A stretch of 64,000 bases of DNA from Pandoraea norimbergensis (GCF_001465545.3 NZ_CP013480.3:62001-126000), one strand, 5' to 3'. Counted from the stretch's first letter, positions 24,787 to 34,121 are shown. Made by a program: numbers and translations. The notes: a model not told the origin generated them from the letters alone.

Positions 24787-25319
24787 GGGCGGTGGCTCCC
24801 GAAGCAGCAGGCATGCAGCGCCTTGACGATATGGCGTTGCACGGTGGCGATCGAAATGCCGACGGCTTCGGCAATGTCGCGTTGGGCGAGGCCGTCGAGT
24901 TGCGACATCAGGAACACACGGCGCACGACCGGCGGCAGGCCGTCGAGGCGGCGGTCGATGTCGATGAGGGTCTGGAGCAGGATGGCGCGCGTTTCCGGAT
25001 CGGGCGCGACGGCTTCCGGCTGGGCGGCGAGCGTATCGAGATACGCGGCTTCGATCTTGCGATGGCGGTGCAGGTTGGCGACGAGGCCTTGCGCGACCAC
25101 GGTCAGGAACGCGCGCGGTTCGCGCGGGCAGACAGGGGCGTCTTTGCTGAGCAGACGCACGAAGGTGTCGTGCGCGAGGTCGGCCGCGTCGCCGTGGTTG
25201 CCGAGCTTGCGGTGCAACCAGTTACGCAACCAGCCATGGTGATCGTGATAGAGCGCGGCCACGCCGGACGCGTCGGCGCGTGCGTGGTCTGAACGGCCCC
25301 CGGTGTCGTCACGCATCAT
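24783..25319 (-). CDS. fecI: ECF sigma factor, FecI type
   Basis: A 178-residue extracytoplasmic-function sigma factor. Region 2 is HHGWLRNWLHRKLGNHGDAADLAHDTFVRLLSK (about residues 25-58) with the DLAHDTF -10 recognition helix. Region 4 is LDGLPPVVRRVFLMSQLDGLAQRDIAEAVGISIATVQRHIVKALHACC near the C-terminus. It should direct RNA polymerase to the receptor gene when the siderophore binds. ATG 25319 is chosen, with a second ATG next to it; a GTG at 25355 would extend it by 12 residues but has no ribosome site and is only 19 bases from the Fur box. Expression should rise under iron limitation. Confidence 0.9.
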   Translation of the reverse strand: MMRDDTGGRSDHARADASGVAALYHDHHGWLRNWLHRKLGNHGDAADLAHDTFVRLLSKDAPVCPREPRAFLTVVAQGLVANLHRHRKIEAAYLDTLAAQPEAVAPDPETRAILLQTLIDIDRRLDGLPPVVRRVFLMSQLDGLAQRDIAEAVGISIATVQRHIVKALHACCFGSHRP

Positions 25320-25374
25320 GATCTTGGCTCGGCCGCGGACTTGCGCCGCCGCCACTGATTCAACAGTTTTGTTG

Positions 25375-25393
25375 GTTAATGATAATCATTCGC
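25375..25393 (-). promoter_or_regulatory. Fur box before the fecI-type gene
   Basis: GTTAATGATAATCATTCGC matches the 19-bp consensus Fur site at 16 of 19 positions, including the whole core ATGATAATCATT. It lies 55 bases before the chosen sigma-factor start, so iron-loaded Fur should repress the fecI-fecR genes. Confidence 0.88.
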
Positions 25394-25536
25394 ATCATAT
25401 CATGTCACGCATGGGGCGGCGACGGGTGGGAAATAAATGCGGGGGGATTGGGGGCGGGCGGGGGCGAGGCGAGGTGCGGGGTGTCAGGCAGACCGCCGGG
25501 GGGAAGCGGTAGGTGGTGGCAGGTGGCGTCAGGCCG

Positions 25537-25938
25537 TCAGTCCCGAAGCCAGTTTTCAATCTTCAGGCCGGGATAGGCGGTGAAGTCCCGTTCGTTGTTG
25601 GTCACGAGCACGACGTCGAGCGATGCCGCGTGTGACGCGATCAACTTATCGAGGTGATCCTTGCGGCGCTCGCGGGTGGCTTCGCGGATCGGGCCGTAGG
25701 CGGTTGCGGCCGCCGCATCGAAGGGCAAAACCGGAATGTCCTCAATCAAAGCCGCTAGGTGGCGACGCTCCCGTACGGGTTCTGCGCATACGGAAACCCC
25801 GTAGCACAGCTCGGCAAACGTGATCGCCGACATCACGACGTCACCCACCATGCATTGCGCGAAGCGCTTTGCGACGGCCTCCGGTTGGTGTTTCATCAGA
25901 TAGATGCAGATGTTGGTGTCGAGCATGTAGCGTGACAT
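25537..25938 (-). CDS. vapC: VapC family PIN-domain toxin
   Basis: A 133-residue PIN-domain ribonuclease toxin. The acidic metal-binding residues are visible: D7 in MLDTNICIYL, E43 in ITFAELCYG, D93 in KDHLDKLIASHA and D115 in TNNERDF. VapC toxins cut initiator tRNA or rRNA when freed from antitoxin. Its start overlaps the stop of the preceding vapB gene by one base (TAATG), the usual arrangement of these modules. It ends about 145 bases before the Fur box of the neighbouring iron operon and is transcribed in the same direction; read-through into fecI is possible. The length is normal. Confidence 0.92.
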   Translation of the reverse strand: MSRYMLDTNICIYLMKHQPEAVAKRFAQCMVGDVVMSAITFAELCYGVSVCAEPVRERRHLAALIEDIPVLPFDAAAATAYGPIREATRERRKDHLDKLIASHAASLDVVLVTNNERDFTAYPGLKIENWLRD

Positions 25939-26174
25939 TACAGTGCCTCGCGATCCGATTGCTCATGCGCTTCGCGCCCGTCGCTCATGACGTCGGCTCC
26001 GAAGCGGGCGAACTTATCGAGCACGCCAGTGAGTGGTCGCCGACGCGGCCGGATGCGCAGTTCGTCGCCAACGCGCTCGATTTCAAGCTCGATATCGGTA
26101 GTTTCGTAGGCCAGATCGGCAGGGATGCGGACGGCTTGTGAGTTGCCGTTACGAAAGGCGCGGGTGATGTGCAT
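25938..26174 (-). CDS. vapB: VapB family antitoxin
   Basis: A 78-residue antitoxin. The N-terminal AbrB/SpoVT-like (swapped-hairpin) DNA-binding domain reads ITRAFRNGNSQAVRIPADLAYE, the typical VapB pattern with the NGNSQAVRIP core; the C-terminal half (LTGVLDKFARFGADVM) would wrap round the toxin. ATG 26174 is used because GGAG lies six bases upstream; the open frame runs on to 26282, but that stretch is promoter DNA. VapB alone or with VapC normally represses its own promoter, and a palindrome ACACATGTGT at 26237-26246 is a good candidate site. Confidence 0.9.
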   Translation of the reverse strand: MHITRAFRNGNSQAVRIPADLAYETTDIELEIERVGDELRIRPRRRPLTGVLDKFARFGADVMSDGREAHEQSDREAL

Positions 26175-26236
26175 GAGCGGCTCCGGCAGGAAAACATCGT
26201 GCTCATACTTTAGGCGCTGTATCGGCGAATGTAAAT

Positions 26237-26246
26237 ACACATGTGT
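26237..26246. promoter_or_regulatory. Palindrome before vapBC, possible autoregulatory operator
   Basis: ACACATGTGT is a perfect 10-bp palindrome, with partly symmetric flanks, 63 bases before the vapB start. VapB-type antitoxins bind such inverted repeats. The assignment to VapB is inferred from position. Confidence 0.4.
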
Positions 26247-26335
26247 GTACGTCGATGCGGCGTGCTGAATGCTGGAAGACAAGGCAGGGGCTCCCGAAAA
26301 TTAGGACTATCGGCAATGGGGGTATGGGTGAGGTG

Positions 26336-26351
26336 CTGTACAAATATACAG
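26336..26351 (+). promoter_or_regulatory. LexA (SOS) box before the uvrA gene
   Basis: CTGTACAAATATACAG has the exact CTGT-N8-ACAG form of the LexA site. It lies 84 bases before the uvrA start. TACAGT and TACAAT hexamers overlapping it could be the -10, so LexA would cover the promoter. This predicts DNA-damage induction. Confidence 0.88.
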
Positions 26352-26435
26352 TACAATCGCCCCATGCCGAACGGAGCGTGGATGCTGTCAGCGCCTGTCG
26401 TATCGGCCTGATACAGTAGTTCCCCCGAGGCGCGC

Positions 26436-29400
26436 ATGCGCACTTTCAGACGTCAACCAAGCGGCCCTGAACAATTGGATAATTCGTCCTCGAAACCCGA
26501 CCTGTCGGCAACCCCGGCGACAAGCCCGGCGACAAACCCGTCGACCACGCCGTCGCCTGCACCGTCGGCCAACCACGCCATTCGCATTCGTGGCGCCCGT
26601 CAGCACAATCTCAAGAATCTCGACGTCGATCTCCAGACCGGCGAGATGACGGTCGTGACCGGTCCGTCCGGCTCCGGCAAGTCGAGTCTGGTCTTCGACA
26701 CGCTGTTTGCCGAAGGCCAGCGCCGCTACGTCGAGACCTTCAGTGCTTACGCGCGTCAGTTTCTCGACCGCATGGACCGTCCGCAGGTCGACCATGTGGA
26801 AGGCGTGCCGCCCGCCATCGCCATCGATCAGACCAACCCCGTGCGCAGTTCGCGCTCGACGGTCGGCACGATGACCGAGCTCAACGATCACCTGAAACTG
26901 CTGTTCGCCCGAGCGGCGGCGCTGTTCGATCGCGAGACGGCGCAACCCGTGCGTCACGACACCCCCGAGACCATCTACGCGGAACTGATGACGCGCACGG
27001 CGCAGGGCGACCCGCGACTGGTCGTCACGTTCCCGGTGGAACTGCCGGGCAGTGTCACGCCCGACGAGGTGACGCAATGGCTCTCCGCCTCGGGTTACAC
27101 CCGCGTGCAGGCCGAGCGCGAAATCGTGAGCGCCACCGGTACGCGCAAGGTGCTCGACGTGGTGGCCGACCGCTTCCGCTTGCAGAACACCGAGAAGGCG
27201 CGCGCGATGGAAGCCATCGAGTCCTCGCTCAAGCGCGGACGTGGCCGTGTGAACGTCTATGTGCTCGCGGAAGAAGGCGAGCCGGACATCTGGCGGTATT
27301 CGCAGGACCTGCACTGCCCGGATAGCGATCTCCATTACGCCGATCCGCAGCCGGCGCTCTTTTCGTTCAACTCGGCCTACGGCGCCTGCGAGGCATGCCG
27401 GGGCTTCGGACGCGTGATCGGTGTCGACCTCGGTCTGGTGATTCCTGACGAGCGCAAGACACTGCGCGGCGGCGCGATCAAGACGATTCAGACGCCTGCG
27501 TGGAAAGAGATTCAGCAGGACTTGCTCGAATACGCCGGTAAGGCAGGCATTCCGCGCGATACGCCGTGGTCGAAGCTCTCGCCCGAGCATCAGGAATGGG
27601 TGATCGAAGGCGACCCGACGTGGAAGGGCGAGTGGAACAAGCAGTGGTATGGCGTGCGTCGCTTCTTCGGCTATCTGGAGTCGAAGGCGTACAAGATGCA
27701 CATTCGCGTACTGCTCTCGAAGTACCGCAGCTACACCACCTGCGATACCTGCGGGGGGGCGCGTCTCAAGACGGAAGGTCTGCTGTGGCGTCTGGGGTCG
27801 AAAGAGAACGCCGACGCTGTGCTGCCGCCGTCGCAACGCTTCATGCCGCGCGGCGTGTCGTGGTCGCGCGCGCAACTCGAAGCGCTGCCCGGCCTGACCA
27901 TGCACGACCTGATGCTCATGCCGATTTCGCGCGTGCGTCAGTTCTTCGACTCGCTCACGCTGCCGTCGAGCCTGCTCGACGATGCACTCAAGCTGCTCCA
28001 AGAGGAAGTTGGCACGCGACTGAAGTACCTGTGTGACGTCGGTATCGGCTATCTCACACTCGATCGCCAGAGCCGCACGCTCTCCGGCGGCGAAGTGCAG
28101 CGGATCAACCTGACGACGGCGCTAGGCACCTCACTCGTCAACACGTTGTTTGTGCTCGACGAGCCGAGTATCGGCTTGCACCCGCGCGATATGGACCGCA
28201 TCGTTGCCGCCATGCATCGTCTGCGCGATGCGGGCAACACGCTGGTGGTGGTCGAGCATGACCCGGCCGTCATGCTGGCGGCCGATCGTGTGATCGACAT
28301 GGGGCCCGGCCCCGGCGAGCGCGGTGGTCAGATCGTGTTCGACGGCACACCCGAAGAAGTGCGTAACGCCGACACCCTCACCGGCAGTTATCTCGGCGGG
28401 CGCAAGCACGTGGCGAATGCGTCGAACTGGCGCGCACGTCCGGTCGATGCCGACACGCCGCGCCTGTCGCTCACGGGTGTTCGCGAACACAACCTCAAAC
28501 AGATCAGCGTCGACATTCCGTTGCAACGGCTTGTCTGCGTGACGGGCGTGTCGGGTTCCGGCAAGTCGACGCTCGTGCAAGACGTGCTCAGCCCAGCGCT
28601 CGCGCGTCACTTCGGTGACCCGACGGAGGCACCCGGTGCCCACGATGAATTGGTGGGTGCCGAGCAGTTGTCGGGTGTCGTGTTCGTCGATCAGTCGCCT
28701 ATTGGCAAGACGGCGCGTTCGAACCCGGCAAGTTATGTCGGTGCATTCGATGAAATTCGCAAGCTGTTCGCCGCTGAGCCGGTGGCCCTGCAACGTGGCT
28801 ACAACGCCAGCACGTTCAGCTTCAACTCGGGTAACGGACGCTGTCCGACCTGCGGTGGCTCGGGTTTCGAGCACGTGGAAATGCAGTTCCTGAGCGACGT
28901 GTATCTGCGCTGCCCGGACTGCGATGGCAAGCGCTATCGCGCCGAAGTCCTCGACGTGAAGATTCAGCGCGCGGTGCCGGGTGAAGCCATGCGCGAGTTG
29001 AGCGTGTCGGATGTGCTCGATCTCACGGTGAACGAAGCGGTGAAGTTGTTCTCGTCGGATCGCGACGTGCTGCGTGTGTTGCAGCCGATCGTGGACGTCG
29101 GACTTGAGTATGTGAAGCTGGGCCAGCCGGTGCCGACGCTCTCGGGCGGTGAGGCGCAGCGTCTCAAGCTCGCGGGTTTTCTGGCCGAAGCGTCGCAAAA
29201 GAAGACGGCAAGCGGACAGAAGGTGGCGCATCGCGGTCGCCTGTTCATCTTCGACGAGCCGACGACAGGCCTGCACTTCGACGACATCGCCAAGCTGATG
29301 CGCGCGTTCGGCAAGTTGCTCGACGGCGGCAATTCGCTGCTGGTGATCGAACACAATCTCGACGTGGTGCGCGCGGCCGACTGGATCATCGATCTGGGGC

Positions 29401-32400
29401 CGGAGGGCGGTGAAGGCGGCGGCGAAGTGTTGTGCGCCGGTACGCTGGCCGACGTGGTGGCATGTCCGGGATCGCATACCGGCAAGGCACTGGCCGACTA
29501 CGAGCGCAATATCGTGGCACCTGCACAGGCCGTGGCGACCAACGCGAAAGACGATGCCGGCATGCCACTGCAAACCGCCTTGCGTGCTGCACGCGCCCAT
29601 CGCAAGCCGGCGGGCGGCGACGCCATCCGGATCATCAATGCGCGCGAACACAATTTGAAGTCGCTCGACGTGGAGATTCCGCGCGGCAAGTTCAGCGTGA
29701 TCACGGGCGTGTCAGGGTCGGGCAAGTCGACGCTCGCGTTCGACATTCTGTTCAACGAGGGACAGCGCCGGTATCTGGAATCGCTGAACGCATACGCGCG
29801 CTCCATCGTGCAACCGGCAGGGCGTCCGGAAGTTGATGCCGTGTATGGCATTCCGCCGACGGTGGCCATCGAGCAACGTCTGTCGCGTGGCGGCCGCAAG
29901 AGTACGGTGGCGACGACCACGGAGATCTGGCACTTCCTGCGATTGCTGTACGTGAAGCTCGGTATTCAGCATTGCATTCACGACGGCGCGCCGGTGACGG
30001 CGCAGAGCCCCGATTCGATCGTGGCGCAGTTGCTGCGCGACCGGCGCGGTCAGCACGTCGGCTTGCTGGCCCCACTGGTGGTGGGCCGCAAGGGTATCTA
30101 CACCGATCTGGCGAAGTGGGCTAAGGCGCGCGGGCATTCGCATCTGCGAGTCGACGGCGTTTTTCTGCCGGTGGATCCGTGGCCGAAGCTCGATCGCTTC
30201 CGCGAGCACACCATCGAGTTGCCGGTCGGCGACGTGGTGATCACGCCCGAGAACGAAGGCCTGCTGCGCACGTTGCTCGCGGCGGCGCTCGAATTGGGCA
30301 AGGGTGTCATGCATCTGCTGGCGCCGCTCGACGGTCTTGGCGATGCCATGACCAGCGAACAACCCGGCGAAGGCGTCGGCAAGATCGAAGTGTTTTCGGT
30401 CAAGCGTGCCTGTCCGGTGTGCGGCACGAGCTATCCCGATCTCGATCCGCGCATGTTCTCGTTCAACAGCAAGCACGGCTGGTGCACGACCTGCGTGGGT
30501 ACGGGACTCGCGCTCACCCGCGAGCAGCGCGAAGCCTTCGACGACACAGTGCTCGGGCAAGACAACCGAGGGCGCGAGCATTCGCTGCCGTCGGAGGAGC
30601 AGGAGCCGGAAGACGTCGGCGATCAGCCGTGTCCGGATTGCCACGGTGCGCGACTGAATCCGGTCGCACGGGCCGTGACCTTCGACGAAGAGGCGATCTC
30701 GGACGTTGCGCAATGGACCGTCACCGACGTTCGCCATTGGGTGCAAGGACTGCATCTGCATGGCCGCGATGCGAGCATTGCGCGCGACCTGATCAGCGAA
30801 ATTCAGGGCCGCCTCGAGTTCCTCGAAGAAGTGGGGCTGGGCTATCTGACGCTGGACCGTGCGGCGCCGACGCTCTCGGGCGGTGAATCGCAGCGTATTC
30901 GTTTGGCGGCGCAACTCGGCAGCAACTTGCAGGGCGTGTGCTACGTGCTGGACGAGCCGACCATCGGCTTGCACCCGCGCGATAACGGCATTCTGCTTGG
31001 CGCGCTGCGCAAGCTCGGCGATCAGGGCAATACGCTGGTGGTGGTCGAGCACGACGAGGACACGATTCGTCGCGCTGACCACATTATCGATATCGGACCG
31101 GGTGCGGGCAAACGCGGCGGTACGCTCGTTGCGCAGGGCAGCGTGGCCGATCTGGCGGCGCATCCCGATTCGCTGACGGGCAAGTTCCTCGCGCATCCGT
31201 TGCAGCATCCGCTGCAACCGCGTCGCGAAGTCGTTGCGCCAAAGAAGGGTACGGAAGCGGTGCCGCCGAACTGGCTGACGGTGCATGGCGCGACGCTGCA
31301 CAACCTGAAGAACGTTACGGCATCGCTGCCGCTCTCGCGGCTGACGGCGATCACGGGCGTCTCGGGCTCTGGCAAATCGACGCTGGCCCGCGATGTGCTG
31401 ATGACGAACCTGCTCGACGCCGTGGGGCGTTCGGTGATGTCGTCGCCGGCCGAGCGCCGGGCACGCAAGGGCACGGTCCGGCATGCGGTGAAGGCGGACG
31501 GCAAGCCGCGCGCCAAGTCGGAGGTGCCGGTGGAACCGCGTCGTGCGGTGACGCACGCGTGGCACGGCTGCGAGTCGGTGACGGGCTGGGAGACGATCGA
31601 TCGTGTGCTCGAAGTCGACCAGACACCGATCGGCAAGACACCGCGCTCGTGTCCGGCGACGTATATCGGTTTCTGGGACACGATCCGCCGTTTGTTTGCC
31701 GACACGTTGGAAGCACGGGCGCGCGGTTACTCTGCATCTCGCTTCTCGTTCAACACGGGTGACGGGCGTTGTCCGGCGTGCGAGGGGCAGGGCGTGCGCA
31801 CGATCGGCATGAGCTTCCTCGCCGATGTGAAGGTGTTGTGCGACGTGTGTCATGGCCAGCGTTTCAATGCCGAAACGTTGGCGGTAACGTGGCGTGGCAA
31901 GAGCATCGGCGACGTGCTGACGATGGAAGTGGACGAAGCGGTCGAGTTCTTTGCGTCGATGCCGAGTATCGGGCACCCGTTGCAGTTGATGAAGGACGTG
32001 GGGCTTGGCTACCTGACGCTGGGGCAGCCGTCGCCGACGTTGTCGGGCGGCGAGGCGCAGCGTATCAAGCTGGTGACGGAGTTGACCAAGGTGCGCGACG
32101 ACATCACGCGCCGTGGTCAGAAGTCGCCGCACACGCTGTACGTGCTCGATGAACCGACCGTGGGGCTGCACATGGCGGACGTGGCACGCCTGATCAAGGT
32201 ACTGCATCGTCTGGTGGATGGCGGACACACTGTGGTGGTGATCGAGCACAACCTCGACGTCATTGCCGAAGCCGACTGGATTGTCGACATGGGACCGGAA
32301 GGCGGCAAGGACGGCGGCACCGTGGTGGCGGCAACGTCACCGGATGCGCTTGCGAAGGTCGCGGTAAGTCATACCGGTATCGCCCTCAGGCCAGTGCTGG

Positions 32401-32444
32401 CGCAATCGGCTGCCAAGGTCGAAGAAGCGGAAGCGGTGAAGTAA
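26436..32444 (+). CDS. uvrA: Double-length UvrA-like excinuclease ATPase (tandem duplication)
   Basis: A 2002-residue protein, about twice the usual 940-residue UvrA, built of two complete UvrA halves (about 48-1040 and 1060-1985) after a Pro/Ser/Thr-rich leader. Four ABC Walker A motifs are intact, at about residues 76 (GPSGSGKSS), 703, 1090 and 1640 (GVSGSGKST), and each has its LSGGE signature and DEP Walker B. Zinc-finger pairs CPTCGGSG...CPDCDGKR and CPACEGQG...CDVCHGQR are whole. The first finger of half one is degraded (CPDSD in place of CPxCG), while half two keeps CPVCG...CTTC. UvrA scans DNA for bulky lesions and loads UvrB. Such fused forms occur in Burkholderiales, where a normal-length UvrA is usually also encoded elsewhere. 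A LexA box precedes it. GAGG precedes ATG 26436. Confidence 0.92.
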   Translation: MRTFRRQPSGPEQLDNSSSKPDLSATPATSPATNPSTTPSPAPSANHAIRIRGARQHNLKNLDVDLQTGEMTVVTGPSGSGKSSLVFDTLFAEGQRRYVETFSAYARQFLDRMDRPQVDHVEGVPPAIAIDQTNPVRSSRSTVGTMTELNDHLKLLFARAAALFDRETAQPVRHDTPETIYAELMTRTAQGDPRLVVTFPVELPGSVTPDEVTQWLSASGYTRVQAEREIVSATGTRKVLDVVADRFRLQNTEKARAMEAIESSLKRGRGRVNVYVLAEEGEPDIWRYSQDLHCPDSDLHYADPQPALFSFNSAYGACEACRGFGRVIGVDLGLVIPDERKTLRGGAIKTIQTPAWKEIQQDLLEYAGKAGIPRDTPWSKLSPEHQEWVIEGDPTWKGEWNKQWYGVRRFFGYLESKAYKMHIRVLLSKYRSYTTCDTCGGARLKTEGLLWRLGSKENADAVLPPSQRFMPRGVSWSRAQLEALPGLTMHDLMLMPISRVRQFFDSLTLPSSLLDDALKLLQEEVGTRLKYLCDVGIGYLTLDRQSRTLSGGEVQRINLTTALGTSLVNTLFVLDEPSIGLHPRDMDRIVAAMHRLRDAGNTLVVVEHDPAVMLAADRVIDMGPGPGERGGQIVFDGTPEEVRNADTLTGSYLGGRKHVANASNWRARPVDADTPRLSLTGVREHNLKQISVDIPLQRLVCVTGVSGSGKSTLVQDVLSPALARHFGDPTEAPGAHDELVGAEQLSGVVFVDQSPIGKTARSNPASYVGAFDEIRKLFAAEPVALQRGYNASTFSFNSGNGRCPTCGGSGFEHVEMQFLSDVYLRCPDCDGKRYRAEVLDVKIQRAVPGEAMRELSVSDVLDLTVNEAVKLFSSDRDVLRVLQPIVDVGLEYVKLGQPVPTLSGGEAQRLKLAGFLAEASQKKTASGQKVAHRGRLFIFDEPTTGLHFDDIAKLMRAFGKLLDGGNSLLVIEHNLDVVRAADWIIDLGPEGGEGGGEVLCAGTLADVVACPGSHTGKALADYERNIVAPAQAVATNAKDDAGMPLQTALRAARAHRKPAGGDAIRIINAREHNLKSLDVEIPRGKFSVITGVSGSGKSTLAFDILFNEGQRRYLESLNAYARSIVQPAGRPEVDAVYGIPPTVAIEQRLSRGGRKSTVATTTEIWHFLRLLYVKLGIQHCIHDGAPVTAQSPDSIVAQLLRDRRGQHVGLLAPLVVGRKGIYTDLAKWAKARGHSHLRVDGVFLPVDPWPKLDRFREHTIELPVGDVVITPENEGLLRTLLAAALELGKGVMHLLAPLDGLGDAMTSEQPGEGVGKIEVFSVKRACPVCGTSYPDLDPRMFSFNSKHGWCTTCVGTGLALTREQREAFDDTVLGQDNRGREHSLPSEEQEPEDVGDQPCPDCHGARLNPVARAVTFDEEAISDVAQWTVTDVRHWVQGLHLHGRDASIARDLISEIQGRLEFLEEVGLGYLTLDRAAPTLSGGESQRIRLAAQLGSNLQGVCYVLDEPTIGLHPRDNGILLGALRKLGDQGNTLVVVEHDEDTIRRADHIIDIGPGAGKRGGTLVAQGSVADLAAHPDSLTGKFLAHPLQHPLQPRREVVAPKKGTEAVPPNWLTVHGATLHNLKNVTASLPLSRLTAITGVSGSGKSTLARDVLMTNLLDAVGRSVMSSPAERRARKGTVRHAVKADGKPRAKSEVPVEPRRAVTHAWHGCESVTGWETIDRVLEVDQTPIGKTPRSCPATYIGFWDTIRRLFADTLEARARGYSASRFSFNTGDGRCPACEGQGVRTIGMSFLADVKVLCDVCHGQRFNAETLAVTWRGKSIGDVLTMEVDEAVEFFASMPSIGHPLQLMKDVGLGYLTLGQPSPTLSGGEAQRIKLVTELTKVRDDITRRGQKSPHTLYVLDEPTVGLHMADVARLIKVLHRLVDGGHTVVVIEHNLDVIAEADWIVDMGPEGGKDGGTVVAATSPDALAKVAVSHTGIALRPVLAQSAAKVEEAEAVK

Positions 32445-32471
32445 CCGCAGGGCTTCCGCCGAGCAGAAAGA

Positions 32472-32504
32472 CAAACGGGACGCTTCGGCGTCCCGTTTGC
32501 TTTT
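32472..32504 (+). terminator. Rho-independent terminator after uvrA
   Basis: CAAACGGGACGC (32472-32483), a TTCG tetraloop and GCGTCCCGTTTG (32488-32499) are followed by CTTTT. A 12-bp perfect stem, 27 bases past the uvrA stop. The reverse strand could also serve the convergent porin gene. Confidence 0.92.
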
Positions 32505-32628
32505 CACTGCGTTCACTACGTCAGCCCCGACCAGCCACTCAGGTGCGAACTATTTGATGCGGCTTAGTCGCCATCAACACGACAGCTACCGCCCCCCTAC
32601 AATTCTGTAGAGAACCACACCACACCCA

Positions 32629-33792
32629 TCAGAACTTATGACGCAGTCCGGCGTAGTAAGTCACCTGATTATCGTGTCCGTTCAGGCGCACGCCGGAGCC
32701 GCCGGTCCACGACGTGGTCGACGTGCCAAACAGGCCGGACCAGTCGCCGTTCACGTGATCGTAGGCACCGGCCACATAAACGTCGGTGCGCTTCGACAGG
32801 CGATAGTCGAGAATCGCGTAAGCCGTTTGACGCGTGCCGCCGAAGTTGCTCGCCGACGTGTTGTTGTACATCCACGCGCCCGTGAACGAGAGCGCCGGGT
32901 TGAAGTTGTACGTCGCACCCAGTGTCAGGAACTGATCGCGGCGCGCTGCGCTGAACACCGAGCCGATCGACGCCGTCGAGCTGGCCGTCGCCGGGGTGCT
33001 CATGTTCGTGATCGAAGCGAAATCCACGCCGCCGTTCGTCACGTCGAAGCCTGCGTCGCGTTGGCTTTGCAGATAGTCAGCGTAGAACGTGGCCGGACCA
33101 AACGCGTACTTCGCTCCCAACACCCACAGCTTGGCCGTGCGGCTTTGCGTGTCGCGCGTTTGCTGCAACTGGCCCGTCATCTTCAGGCCGTTACCTTCAT
33201 ACGACAAACCACCGGAGAGCGACGAGCGTGCCGAACCCTGACCCGCGATGCCGCCCAGCGCGTACTGCAAGTTCACCCCAATCGCACCGAACGACTTGGT
33301 GTACGTCAATGCATTGTTAAAACGCTGACCGGTGAGATACACCTGCCACGAGTTCGTCGCCGGGGCACCGACCGACAACGGATCGACCGCCGACACCGCG
33401 AGCAAGGCACCCGTGTACTGGCGGCCGATGTCCACTTCACCGAACGCGCCCGACAACCCCACGAACGCCTGACGGCCGAATAACTGACCCTGCTGATCAA
33501 AACCGCCGTTGTTGACCGTGAGGCCGTTCTCCAGCACGAAGCGTGCTTTCATGCCACCGCCCAAGTCTTCACTACCGGTCAGGCCGAAGCGGCTGCCCGA
33601 GAGAAAGCCCTCGCCGCCCTGCTGCACGCTGAAGGTCTTGCCGCCTTGCGGGCTGGTGTTGGTCTGCATCACCACCGCCGCATCGAGCACGCCGTACAGC
33701 GTGACGTTCGATTGCGCAAAGGCGCTCGGGGCGACGCTGGCAAAACACACGCCGGCAGCTGCGGCGATCAGGGAAGGAAGCGGATATTTCAT
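32629..33792 (-). CDS. Gram-negative general porin (Burkholderia OmpC/OpcP type)
   Basis: A 387-residue outer-membrane trimeric porin. The signal peptide ends in APSAFA and the mature chain starts QSNVTLYGVLDAAV, the standard start of Burkholderiales porins. GSRFGLTGSEDLGGGMKARFVLENGL and FGRQAFVGLSGAFGEVDIGRQY are constriction-loop and early barrel strands. The last strand ends in F (YYAGLRHKF), needed for outer-membrane assembly. It allows diffusion of small solutes. ATG 33792 is chosen because it gives a proper signal peptide; the frame is open to 33837. It is transcribed alone. The second porin of the window starts at 46172 and belongs to a purine cluster. Confidence 0.93.
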   Translation of the reverse strand: MKYPLPSLIAAAAGVCFASVAPSAFAQSNVTLYGVLDAAVVMQTNTSPQGGKTFSVQQGGEGFLSGSRFGLTGSEDLGGGMKARFVLENGLTVNNGGFDQQGQLFGRQAFVGLSGAFGEVDIGRQYTGALLAVSAVDPLSVGAPATNSWQVYLTGQRFNNALTYTKSFGAIGVNLQYALGGIAGQGSARSSLSGGLSYEGNGLKMTGQLQQTRDTQSRTAKLWVLGAKYAFGPATFYADYLQSQRDAGFDVTNGGVDFASITNMSTPATASSTASIGSVFSAARRDQFLTLGATYNFNPALSFTGAWMYNNTSASNFGGTRQTAYAILDYRLSKRTDVYVAGAYDHVNGDWSGLFGTSTTSWTGGSGVRLNGHDNQVTYYAGLRHKF

Positions 33793-34121
33793 GAGAGTTC
33801 CGATCGGTCTTGAAGCACGAGAAATAGACGGAGCCATGGCATGTCGCCGGCCCTCGATTCAAAAAATTGACGCAAAAACGCCCCCGCGCTCTCGTGCACA
33901 AGGCAAGAGAACGACGTCATGTCGTCGCAGAGGAGCCACTCGACACAGGTCCGGCGCAGTCGCCGGCGAACCGGGTGTGTCAGGGCGTTGGCGGCAGCCA
34001 GGCACGTCGCGCGGGTTTGTGACCCAGCACGGGCGTGTCGCGGTTCAGCCTGTCGCCTTGGGGAAAAGTCGGGCGACTCGACTCACATCGAATCGCCCGG
34101 GTCTATCAACCACCTTTCGTG
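33793..34121. other. Intergenic region between the porin and the DUF1177 operon
   Basis: About 329 bases with no convincing gene. It should hold the porin promoter (minus strand) and the end of the DUF1177 operon transcript. I see no strong terminator hairpin or conserved promoter hexamers in it. Confidence 0.5.

Noticed and set aside
29712..32249. An 845-codon open frame antisense to the second half of uvrA
   Set aside because: The sense frame has every UvrA motif in order. The antisense frame has no domain, no ribosome site and an Arg/His-rich composition.
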